7,510 bases of DNA from CAZSSM01 sp964609385 (GCA_964609385.1 CAZSSM010000162.1:1-7510), one strand, 5' to 3'; shown: positions 1 through 5,346, numbered from the stretch's first letter. Numbers and translations: made by a program. Notes: generated by a model not told the origin, from the letters alone.

Positions 1-191
1 AAGATTTCTCGGAAGATCCCTTCCAAGCCGTGATCGTCGCGGCCTTCGGGATCGAGTTCGGCTTGGAGGAATCGCGCGTAGCTGACAGTCTGGATCTCGG
101 TCAGATCAGGGATGAGCAGTTCGTCCTGAATCCGACCGAAATTGCGCTGAACCGGGGGTGACAGGCGACGGACAGACTTGGCGGTCGGCAT
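1..191 (-). CDS. rpoB: RNA polymerase subunit beta, N-terminal fragment
   Basis: This is the first 63 codons of the beta subunit of DNA-directed RNA polymerase; the rest lies beyond the left edge. The protein opens MPTAKSVRRLSPPVQRNFG and continues with IPDLTEIQTVSYARFLQ (residues 27-43), which matches the conserved RpoB N-terminus, where the chain commits to the beta1/protrusion region after a short lead. The ATG at 191-189 is preceded by a purine-rich GAGAGGAG (210-203), 11 nt upstream, a good Shine-Dalgarno site at slightly long spacing. Its position downstream of rplL is the classic rplKAJL-rpoBC order. The 517-nt spacer from rplL suggests that rpoB expression may be set separately from that of the ribosomal proteins, as attenuation does in other bacteria. 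Identity rests on motif and context, since only a short part is visible. Confidence 0.93.
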   Translation of the reverse strand, partial: MPTAKSVRRLSPPVQRNFGRIQDELLIPDLTEIQTVSYARFLQAELDPEGRDDHGLEGIFREI

Positions 192-230
192 CTTGGTTCG
201 GTCTCCTCTCCAGGCCGTGATCGGACAGGG

Positions 231-261
231 CTCCGGAACGATGGGGCGGATCGGTCCGGAG
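231..261 (-). repeat. Inverted repeat upstream of rpoB
   Basis: CTCCGGA (231-237) is the exact reverse complement of TCCGGAG (255-261), giving a 7-bp stem with a 17-nt loop. It ends about 40 nt upstream of the rpoB start, in its 5' leader. A regulatory role is only inferred. Confidence 0.35.
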
Positions 262-286
262 TGGGGCCGTGCGTGGCGTCGATGCC

Positions 287-306
287 GATCCACGCGGGCG
301 TGGATC
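287..306 (-). repeat. Perfect 8-bp hairpin in rplL-rpoB spacer
   Basis: GATCCACG (287-294) and CGTGGATC (299-306) are exact reverse complements around a 4-nt loop, a compact and stable RNA hairpin. No U-tract follows in the transcript. It could be an attenuator arm, an mRNA stabiliser or a processing site. Confidence 0.45.
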
Positions 307-341
307 AGCGAAGCGGACGGGTCACGAGGGCCGTGATCGAC

Positions 342-370
342 GGGGGATCGCCCCCCACGATGGAGGGGGC
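342..370 (-). promoter_or_regulatory. Two mutually exclusive G/C-tract hairpins
   Basis: In the transcript, GCCCCC (370-365) is followed by a six-G tract (356-351) and then CCCCC (346-342). The central G tract can pair with the first C tract (6 bp including G370-C350, 9-nt loop) or with the second (5 bp, CGAU loop), but not with both. This is the geometry of a switch or attenuator, but simple tracts in GC-rich DNA can give it by chance. Confidence 0.25.
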
Positions 371-481
371 ATCTCGGGTCGGATCAGATTGTGCGGGGTC
401 GGCAGATCGTTTGGAGCGTGGGGCTTCTCGATCACGAAGCGGGACGGAGCCCGAACGACCAACCATTCGAAATCGACGCAC

Positions 482-516
482 CGACCCCGTCACCCTCGGG
501 TGAGCATTCGGGGTCG
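482..516 (-). repeat. Strong two-part hairpin in rplL-rpoB spacer
   Basis: The outer arms CGACCCCG (482-489) and CGGGGTCG (509-516) are perfectly complementary over 8 bp. Nested inside, TCACCC (490-495) pairs with GGGTGA (498-503). The two stems stack into about 13-14 bp, broken only by a 5-nt bulge (504-508). This is the strongest fold in the spacer. No T-tract follows on the transcribed side, so it is an attenuator, pause or RNase III-type candidate rather than a clear terminator. Confidence 0.5.
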
Positions 517-582
517 TTGTGGGGATCCGAACCGATCGTGGAGGCCCCGGGAAGCCAAGGCTGTGGGTCGTTCGGGAATCGG

Positions 583-612
583 ACCGACAACCGATTTCTG
601 GTTCGTGTCGGT
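583..612 (-). repeat. Hairpin about 100 nt downstream of rplL
   Basis: ACCGACA (583-589) pairs with TGTCGGT (606-612), and the inner ACC (590-592) pairs with GGT (600-602), leaving a 3-nt bulge (603-605) and a 7-nt loop. It is the first clear stem-loop downstream of the rplL stop codon and so may protect or define the rplL mRNA end. There is no U-tract. Confidence 0.4.
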
Positions 613-708
613 GGCTTTCCGAGAGAAGTCTCCGAACCGGCCGCGACCGGGACAACAACGGGTCGAGCGTTGCTCTGAGTGTTGATGGCGGGCGAATCGC
701 GGAACCGA

Positions 709-1146
709 TCAGACGACCGCGGCCTTGGCCCCGGCGTCGGTCAGCTCCTTGGCCAGTTTCTCGGCCTCCTCCTTGGGCAGACCGGTCTTGACCTCCTTGG
801 GCGCCGACTCGACCAGCTCTTTGGCCTCCTTGAGGCCGAGCCCGGTGGCCGCGCGGACGACCTTGATCACATTGATCTTCTTGGCGCCGATCTCCTCGAG
901 TTTGACGTCGAACTCGGTCTTCTCTTCGACCGGCTCGGCATCTTCGCCACCGCCTCCGGGACCAGCGACCATCACAGCCGGGCCGGCCGCCGCGGCCGCT
1001 TCGAGGCCGTGGACCTCCTTGAGGTACTTGGTCAGTTCCAGGGCTTCCATCACCTTCAGGTTGACGAGCTGATCACCGAGGGTGCGGATCGGTTCGGAGA
1101 AGCTGGCGGGGTCGGCGGTGGGAGCGGGGGCTTCGGCGGTGGCCAT
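709..1146 (-). CDS. rplL: 50S ribosomal protein L7/L12
   Basis: This is the 145-residue flexible stalk protein that, as dimers on L10, recruits and activates the translation GTPases EF-Tu, EF-G, IF2 and RF3. The visible parts are an N-terminal dimerisation/L10-binding helical region (about residues 20-50, including VMEALELTKYLKEVHGLEA), an Ala/Gly/Pro-rich hinge (about 50-68, with a GGGG run), and the C-terminal factor-binding domain (about 76-145) carrying KKINVIKVVRAATGLGLKEA. The protein is somewhat longer than the usual 120-130 because of an Ala/Pro-rich lead of about 17 residues. The start at 1146 was chosen over an upstream in-frame start at 1209 because the family homology begins here and AAGGA lies about 9 nt upstream. 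It ends with TGA. It sits 216 nt downstream of rplJ. Confidence 0.96.
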   Translation of the reverse strand: MATAEAPAPTADPASFSEPIRTLGDQLVNLKVMEALELTKYLKEVHGLEAAAAAGPAVMVAGPGGGGEDAEPVEEKTEFDVKLEEIGAKKINVIKVVRAATGLGLKEAKELVESAPKEVKTGLPKEEAEKLAKELTDAGAKAAVV

Positions 1147-1213
1147 GATGGCGGATCCTTTCCGGGTCAGGGAATCATCGAGCGATTCGAGGTTGTGGGT
1201 TCGGTTCAAGCCG

Positions 1214-1241
1214 GGCTCGCTTCAAACAGCCGAGGCGAGCC
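1214..1241 (-). repeat. Inverted repeat between rplJ and rplL
   Basis: GGCTCGC (1214-1220) and GCGAGCC (1235-1241) form a perfect 7-bp stem with a 14-nt loop. It lies in the 216-nt rplJ-rplL gap, about 70 nt upstream of the rplL start. L7/L12 is needed in several copies per L10, so a processing or stabilising element here would make sense, but that is inference. Confidence 0.35.
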
Positions 1242-1362
1242 ATTGGACAGGTGATTCTGCGACGAGTGGCCGGCGCGTTTCGAAGCAAGAGGGGGATGGC
1301 CGACCAGTTTGGCGTGTCTTAAGCGCGTTCTGGCAAGGATCGACGGGAAGAGTGGAAACGGA

Positions 1363-1923
1363 TCAGCTTTCGGCCGGGGCCGCCTCACCGTCCCCAGCCT
1401 CGTCGCCGCCGCCGAGCCGCTTATGCAGCTCTTCGAGCTGACCGACGATCATGCTGCCGGGACTATTGATCAGGCCGAGCACCTGCTGGGCCGGTCCGAG
1501 CACCAGGCCGACGGCCTGCCCGATCAGTTCCTCACGGCTGGGCAGCTTGGTCAGGTCCTCGATCGCCTCGGGGCCGATGACCGATCCTTCGACCGCGCCC
1601 CCCTTGATCTCGAGCTTCTCGCGGTCCTTGGCTTGTTTGCTGATCTCTTTGGCCAGCTCGGCAACGCCCTCGCCACCCCAGACCATCACGGATGGGCCGG
1701 TCAGGTACTGGCTCAGGCCGGCCATGTCGAGATCTTCGAAGACTTTGCGGGCCAGCGTGTTCTTGACCGTCCGCACCTGGATGTTCTTCTCGCGGAGCTG
1801 CCTGCGCAGTTCCCACTCGCTGATCGCGTCGAGGCCGTGGAGGTCGAGGATCAGGACCGACCGTTCGTCGCCGAGGTCGGCGCGATACTGGTCCATCATG
1901 ATCTCTTTGATATATTTGCTCAT
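1363..1923 (-). CDS. rplJ: 50S ribosomal protein L10
   Basis: This is the 186-residue stalk base protein. Its N-terminal domain binds 23S rRNA next to L11, and its C-terminal helix carries the L7/L12 dimers. It begins MSKYIKEIMMDQYRADL. The family signature VRTVKNTLARKVF is at residues 50-62, and GPSVMVWGGEGVAELAK is at 76-92. The C-terminal part (about 128-170, ending GQLEELHKRL) is the L7/L12-docking helix, followed by a short acidic Gly/Ala tail. Length is close to the family's 165-180. The ATG at 1923 gives the expected MSKY start, but there is no Shine-Dalgarno site in front of it: the mRNA reads CCUCCUCCCGAGUGUCACC just before the ATG. In other bacteria L10 complexed with L7/L12 represses this operon through the leader, and the leader here (1924-2141) is a candidate for the same. 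Confidence 0.96.
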   Translation of the reverse strand: MSKYIKEIMMDQYRADLGDERSVLILDLHGLDAISEWELRRQLREKNIQVRTVKNTLARKVFEDLDMAGLSQYLTGPSVMVWGGEGVAELAKEISKQAKDREKLEIKGGAVEGSVIGPEAIEDLTKLPSREELIGQAVGLVLGPAQQVLGLINSPGSMIVGQLEELHKRLGGGDEAGDGEAAPAES

Positions 1924-2141
1924 GGTGACACTCGGGAGGAGGGCCGTTCAGGCCCGCCGGGGTGATGGGTTCGCCTGTGTGGGGTGGTTGCCTTTGCCGG
2001 ATGCCGGATCGGGTGGGTCGGTGATGGGCCGAGGCGTGATGAGGCCCGTCGGGGTCGCATGGATGACCGACAGCATCGGAGCGGGCGACATGGCAGATCG
2101 ACCCGTCCGCGTTCGTCGTCCCTCGGGCGGGAGCATCTCGG
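1924..2141 (-). promoter_or_regulatory. rplJ leader; candidate L10-type autoregulatory region
   Basis: This 218-nt gap between rplA and rplJ is where L10-binding leaders occur in other bacteria. It contains a 5-bp hairpin next to the start (1941-1955), a 12-nt-loop pairing of GGGCC (2026-2030) with GGCCC (2043-2047), and a direct repeat of GGTGATGGG at 1961-1969 and 2020-2028. I could not match it by eye to the known L10 leader fold, so function is inferred from position only. Confidence 0.3.
1941..1955 (-). repeat. GGGCC-N5-GGCCC hairpin before rplJ
   Basis: In the transcript GGGCC, loop UGAAC, GGCCC forms a perfect 5-bp stem that ends 17 nt before the rplJ ATG and is followed by the pyrimidine run CCUCCUCCC. 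It is one of three hairpins with this stem in the window (also at 3489-3503 and 5288-5302). Confidence 0.45.
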
Positions 2142-2822
2142 TCACATCTGGACCGGAATGCCGGGGCTCATGGTGGCCGAGATGGTCACGGCGCGGAAAT
2201 ATTGCCCCTTGGCCGTGCTGGGCCGAAGTCCGCGGAGGTGGTTGAGAAATGCCTCGATGTTGCCGACCAGGGCCGGGGGCTCGAAGCTGAGTTTGCCCAC
2301 TGGCGCGGCCACGTTTCCGCTCTTATCGTTGCGGAACTCGATCTTACCGGCCTTGAACTCGCGGACCGTCGAGGCGACGTCGGTGGTGACCGTCCCGGAC
2401 CGCGGCGAGGGCATCAGGCCTCGGGGACCGAGGATTCGGCCCAACGGACCAACAACGCCCATCATGTCGGGGGTGGCCAGGGCAACGTCGAATTCGATCG
2501 TTCCGGCTTTGATCGTCTTGGCCAGGTCGTCGTCGCCGACGATGTCGGCGCCAGCCTCCTGGGCCTTCTCGGCGTTCTCCCCTTTGGCGAAGACCGCCAC
2601 GCGAACCGACTTGCCGATCCCGTGCGGCAGCGAGACCGATCCGCGCACGTTCTGATCGCTCTGCCGCGCGTCGATCCCCAGGTTGGCCGAGACTTCCACG
2701 GTCTGATCAAACTTGGTTGTGTTGAACTGCTTGAGCAGTTCGATGGCGTCGGGTAGTGGGATCGGGCCACTCGCCTTGATCTTCTCACGAAGCGCCAAGT
2801 AGCGCCTGGAGTGCTTGGGCAT
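2142..2822 (-). CDS. rplA: 50S ribosomal protein L1
   Basis: This is the 226-residue L1 protein, which binds 23S rRNA helices 76-78 at the mobile L1 stalk and helps eject deacylated tRNA. In many bacteria it also represses its own rplK-rplA mRNA. The protein starts MPKHSRRYLALREKIK. A conserved first domain half includes FDQTVEVSANLGID (38-51), the central domain covers about 65-155, and the L1 signature LGRILGPRGLMPSPRSGTV is at 127-145. The C-terminal half returns to domain I and ends with ATMSPGIPVQM. Length fits the family (225-235). The start at 2822 was chosen over an in-frame upstream start at 3002 because homology begins here and AGGAG lies 8 nt upstream. It follows rplK with a 176-nt gap, long for this pair. 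Confidence 0.97.
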   Translation of the reverse strand: MPKHSRRYLALREKIKASGPIPLPDAIELLKQFNTTKFDQTVEVSANLGIDARQSDQNVRGSVSLPHGIGKSVRVAVFAKGENAEKAQEAGADIVGDDDLAKTIKAGTIEFDVALATPDMMGVVGPLGRILGPRGLMPSPRSGTVTTDVASTVREFKAGKIEFRNDKSGNVAAPVGKLSFEPPALVGNIEAFLNHLRGLRPSTAKGQYFRAVTISATMSPGIPVQM

Positions 2823-2883
2823 TGTCGTCGCTCCTGGCCCGTCGAGGGCTCTCGGGAAGCTGCCGCCATGGTTGGGGTCGGAT

Positions 2884-2903
2884 CCGGCAGGCGGTCGTGC
2901 CGG
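2884..2903 (-). repeat. Hairpin in rplK-rplA gap
   Basis: CCGGCA (2884-2889) pairs with TGCCGG (2898-2903) around an 8-nt loop, about 60 nt upstream of the rplA start. It is a modest stem-loop of unknown role. Confidence 0.3.
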
Positions 2904-2998
2904 GACCCCGTTTTCGAACAACGGTGGCGAGCAAGGGCGAAAGAGAGGCCGTTTGCGTGGTCGACAGGGATCCATCCAGCGTGGTGGTCGGCCCTTCC

Positions 2999-3424
2999 TC
3001 AATCCTTGACGGCGATCCCCATGCTCCGTGCGGTGCCAGCGATGACCCGCATGGCGTGTTCGACGTCACGCGAATTGAGGTCGTTGATCTTGGTTTCGGC
3101 GATTTGCCGGATCTGTTCGCTGGTGACCGAACCGACCGTCTCGCGACCCGGATGGTTGGCTGCCGAGGCCAAGCCGGCGGCCTGCTTGACCAGGACCGAG
3201 GCCGGCGGGCTCTTGCAGATGAATTCGAAGGACCGATCGTTGTAGACGGTGATCACGACGGGGATCGTGACCCCCTTCTGGGCCTGAGTCCGGTCATTGA
3301 ACTCTTTGACGAACTGACCGATGTTGACGCCGTGTTGGCCCAGGGCCGGACCAACCGGAGGTGCGGGCGTCGCCGAACCGCCGGGGCAATGCAACTAGAT
3401 AATGGCCGTGACCTGCTTGGCCAT
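2999..3424 (-). CDS. rplK: 50S ribosomal protein L11, interrupted by an in-frame amber codon at residue 10
   Basis: L11 sits at the GTPase-associated centre of 23S rRNA and is needed for RelA-dependent stringent response and thiostrepton action. The frame from ATG 3424 reads MAKQVTAII, then TAG (3397-3395), then LHCPGGSATPAPPVGPALG and a complete L11 through to its C-terminal domain (IRQIAETKINDLNSRDVEHA) and TGA. Counting the amber position, it has 141 residues, the normal family length, so no indel is involved. The interrupted position corresponds to the conserved Lys10. The ATG has a GGAG (3437-3434) 9 nt upstream, so it is the real initiation site. The TTG at 3394, directly after the TAG, has no such site; starting there gives a 131-residue protein lacking the first beta-strand. 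The gene could be a sequencing artefact, a true nonsense allele, or a recoded or re-initiated gene. Product identity is certain; translation is not. Confidence 0.9.
3395..3397 (-). other. In-frame amber codon inside rplK
   Basis: The codon at 3397-3395 reads TAG on the coding strand, in frame with both the MAKQVTAII start peptide and the remaining L11 sequence. The next codons are TTG CAT TGC. Close relatives usually have Lys-Leu-Gln/His-Cys-type residues here (recalled family pattern), so a single A-to-T change from AAG would suffice. None of the other genes in the window uses TAG; all end in TGA. Confidence 0.9.
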
Positions 3425-3427
3425 CTA
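3396..3427 (-). promoter_or_regulatory. Potential hairpin enclosing the rplK start codon and amber
   Basis: In the transcript UAGAUGGCC (3427-3419) can pair with GGCCA (3407-3403) and, after a 3-nt bulge, UCUA (3399-3396). That gives 9 bp with an 11-nt loop. The AUG is wholly inside the stem, and the first two bases of the amber UAG form its foot. It could limit initiation at the ATG. It could also be coincidental, since GGCC-type codons are common here. Confidence 0.35.
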
Positions 3428-3433
3428 TGGGGG

Positions 3434-3437
3434 CTCC
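3434..3437 (-). promoter_or_regulatory. Ribosome binding site of rplK
   Basis: GGAG on the coding strand lies 9 nt upstream of ATG 3424. It marks that ATG, and not the TTG at 3394, as the evolved start of L11, which is what makes the amber codon at 3395-3397 significant. Confidence 0.7.
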
Positions 3438-3480
3438 GAGCTGCGTTGGAAGAAGCGACGTGAGGGTCTGGGTGAGCGAA

Positions 3481-3514
3481 TGATCGTCGGGCCGGAGTGG
3501 CCCCGATTCGATCA
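3481..3514 (-). promoter_or_regulatory. Extended stem-loop in the nusG-rplK spacer
   Basis: TGATCG (3481-3486) pairs with CGATCA (3509-3514). Inside, TCGGGCC (3487-3493) pairs with GGCCC/GA (3499-3506, one bulged C), closing a 5-nt loop that reads ACUCC in the transcript. About 13 bp form in all, with small bulges. It lies 57-90 nt upstream of the rplK start, where L1 binds its own mRNA in other bacteria, but I cannot see a definite L1 site mimic. No U-tract follows. Confidence 0.4.
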
Positions 3515-3558
3515 TCGAGGCCGACCGACTGGGTGGTGGGGCTTGACCCCGAGGAAGG

Positions 3559-4461
3559 TCAGATCTTTTCCACCTGCCAGTATTCGAGGTCGACAGGTGT
3601 GTTGCGGTTAAAGATGACGCACATGACCTTGACGGTGCCACGCGTCTTATCGACGTCCTCGACGGTCCCCTCGAAGTTCTCGAACGGGCCGTCTTTGATC
3701 TTGACCCGGTCCCCACGTTCGTAGGGGATTTCGACTTCGGGACCCTTGGTGCTCTCGTCCTGCGACTTAGCCACGGCCCCAGTCATCTTGGCGATGTCGT
3801 CGGGCGAGAGGGGCATCGGCTTGCCGTGGGCGCCGACGAAGTCACCGACGCCGCTGGTCTCGCGAATCAGGTACCAGGTCCGTTCGTTCAACTCCATCTC
3901 GACGGCGATGTATCCAGGGAACATCTTCCGTTCGACGATCCGTTTCTTGTTGTTGCGGATCTCGGCGATCTTCTCGGTCGGGACCATGATCTGGCCGAAG
4001 TACTGACCGAGGTTCTCGATCTTGATCCGACGATGAAGCGCGTCGCGGATGGTGTTCTCGCGGTTGCTCTGGACCTTCAGCATGTACCAAGAGAGTTGCG
4101 GGGCGTCCTCGTCGGGTTCGCCCTCGAGGTCGGTCGACGCTTCGTCGTCGGCTGGATCATCCATCGCGACGGCATCGATCGTTTCGTCATCGAGGTCGTC
4201 TGAGGTCTGTTCAACGCCTTCGTGGGCGGATTCACTCTGATCTTTGGAGGGTATCTCCGTCGTTTTCGCGTCCGCTGAATCGGTATCCGCGTCGGCGTCG
4301 TCCTCTTCGAACGACGAAGAGGAGGAGGCCTCGGCCATCGACTCAGCGGGCGTGGGATCGACCAGGCCGCCGTCGGGTGTCAGCTCATCGACCTCGAATC
4401 GGGGCGAGTCGGTTTCGGGCACGTCGAGCGGGCGATCGGGATCGTCCGGGATGGCGCTCAT
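3559..4461 (-). CDS. nusG: Transcription termination/antitermination factor NusG with long acidic N-terminal extension
   Basis: NusG binds the RNA polymerase clamp through its NGN domain and Rho or ribosomal S10 through its KOW domain. The protein has 300 residues, against about 175-190 usually. The NGN domain runs from about residue 123 (SWYMLKVQSNRE) and includes the conserved FPGYIAVEM (181-189). The KOW motif GDRVKIKDGPFENFEGTVED is at 250-269. Residues 1-122 are an added low-complexity region with 43 Asp/Glu and only 4 Lys/Arg, rich in Ser/Ala/Pro with a run of five Ser near 46-50, and are expected to be disordered. The ATG at 4461 was chosen because GGGAG lies 6 nt upstream; an in-frame GTG at 4479 would add six residues. 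It lies between secE and rplK, the standard order. The identity is secure. The role of the extension is unknown. Confidence 0.96.
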   Translation of the reverse strand: MSAIPDDPDRPLDVPETDSPRFEVDELTPDGGLVDPTPAESMAEASSSSSFEEDDADADTDSADAKTTEIPSKDQSESAHEGVEQTSDDLDDETIDAVAMDDPADDEASTDLEGEPDEDAPQLSWYMLKVQSNRENTIRDALHRRIKIENLGQYFGQIMVPTEKIAEIRNNKKRIVERKMFPGYIAVEMELNERTWYLIRETSGVGDFVGAHGKPMPLSPDDIAKMTGAVAKSQDESTKGPEVEIPYERGDRVKIKDGPFENFEGTVEDVDKTRGTVKVMCVIFNRNTPVDLEYWQVEKI

Positions 4462-4607
4462 GATCGACTCCCGTCCCACAGACGGATTGGTGGAGAGGAC
4501 ACGACGATTCCAGCCACGGTCCTGGGATCTGAGCGGCTCGAAATCGTGGATGTTGCCGAGAAAGAGGGGGTTCCGGATCGGATCAGACAGTGAAGCGTGG
4601 ATCGGTC

Positions 4608-5069
4608 TCAGGAGATCTGCAGGACGCCGATGGCCTTCAGCACGATACCCCAGACGACATCGAAGATCGTCAAGTAAGTGGCGATGATGACGACCGTCAC
4701 GAGGACGACGATGGTCGCGCGTCGGAGGTCCTCACGCGAGGCCCACGAGACTTTGTTCATCTCCACTTCGGTGGCGATCAGGAACTCGGCGAAGCGGGGG
4801 TAGTTGACGATCCGGTAACAAAACCAGCCCAATGGGGCTGCCAGGGCCAGGAAGTAGAGCCAGGTTTCGAAGGCCTGATTCGTCTCGAACGTTCGTGCCA
4901 GCAGGTACGACCCATAGCCCACGATGATTCCCAGGGCACCCCCGGTCAGGCTTCGGACCAATCGACCTTGCGTCGGCTTGTAGATGCTGAGCCGAAACAT
5001 CGTTTCGAGCAACGAGACCGATTCGGGGGATCGTTTGCCGGACGCGAACTCGTCCTTCGTCTTGGCCAT
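4608..5069 (-). CDS. secE: Preprotein translocase subunit SecE
   Basis: SecE is the small subunit that clamps SecY in the protein-translocation channel of the inner membrane. The 153-residue product carries the SecE hallmark near its C-terminus: an amphipathic helix FLIATEVEMNKVSWASREDL (96-115), followed by the conserved transmembrane helix (about 117-140, RRATIVVLVTVVIIATYLTI). Two further hydrophobic segments, about 43-58 and 69-88, precede it, so three membrane helices are predicted, as in Escherichia coli and unlike the single-span SecE of many bacteria. The start at 5069 gives MAKTKDEF with GAGAAGG about 5 nt upstream. The in-frame start at 5138 adds an unconserved lead and is rejected. 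It is followed 146 nt later by nusG and preceded by tRNA-Trp. No rpmG (L33) gene lies in between. Confidence 0.95.
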   Translation of the reverse strand: MAKTKDEFASGKRSPESVSLLETMFRLSIYKPTQGRLVRSLTGGALGIIVGYGSYLLARTFETNQAFETWLYFLALAAPLGWFCYRIVNYPRFAEFLIATEVEMNKVSWASREDLRRATIVVLVTVVIIATYLTIFDVVWGIVLKAIGVLQIS

Positions 5070-5203
5070 GGTCGCCTTCTCAACCTCAATTACCGAACTT
5101 GGGTCCGAGGGGATCGCCGGCCAACGGCTCAGACCCAACTCGATCGCAACGCATTACTCAGAGAACGCATCATCAGAGAACGGGGAGGCCGAACCCGACC
5201 AAA

Positions 5204-5276
<73 letters not shown>

Positions 5277-5287
5277 AGGAAGTGATG

Positions 5288-5302
5288 GGGCCGGAGAGGC
5301 CC
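5288..5302 (-). repeat. GGGCC-N5-GGCCC hairpin before tRNA-Trp
   Basis: In the transcript GGGCC, loop UCUCC, GGCCC ends 11 nt upstream of the tRNA-Trp 5' end. The stem is identical to those at 1941-1955 and 3489-3503. It may guide 5' processing or act as a leader element. Confidence 0.4.
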
Positions 5303-5334
5303 TCAACGATTGAAATGGACTGCGAATCACCAAG

Positions 5335-5346
5335 CGATCGCGATCG
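5335..5346. repeat. Perfect 12-bp palindrome CGATCGCGATCG
   Basis: The 12 bases read the same on both strands, and with the flanking G form GCGATCGC (5334-5341). This could be a protein-binding dyad about 60 bp upstream of tRNA-Trp, or simply a chance product of frequent CGATCG words in this genome. Confidence 0.3.

Larger units (their letters stand above)
192..708 (-). other. Long structured rplL-rpoB spacer
   Basis: This is a 517-nt non-coding stretch between the rplL stop and the rpoB start. Reading frames exist on both strands, but none has a recognisable product or a convincing ribosome site. It holds at least five inverted repeats (231-261, 287-306, 342-370, 482-516, 583-612), listed separately. 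No clear T-tract follows any of them on the transcribed strand, so a standard intrinsic terminator is not seen. In Escherichia coli this spacer carries an attenuator and an RNase III site, and a similar role is inferred here. The rpoB Shine-Dalgarno site is at 203-210. Confidence 0.6.

Noticed and set aside
261..685. Overlapping frames on both strands in the rplL-rpoB spacer
   Set aside because: Arg/Ser/Pro-rich, no recognisable domain, no clear ribosome site, and they conflict with the hairpins. Best treated as non-coding.
679..1965. Plus-strand frames of 191 and 218 residues opposite rplL and rplJ
   Set aside because: They mirror the coding sequence of known genes and show repetitive Leu/Gly/Asp-rich composition typical of antisense high-GC frames.
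2823..3002. Upstream in-frame start giving a 286-residue L1
   Set aside because: The extra 60 residues are Arg/Pro-rich with no family similarity and overlap the end of rplK. The ATG at 2822 has a proper AGGAG.
3392..3394. TTG as the simple, ordinary start of L11
   Set aside because: It has no Shine-Dalgarno site, and the ten codons before it encode the conserved L11 N-terminus with its own start and GGAG. It remains possible only as a re-initiation site.
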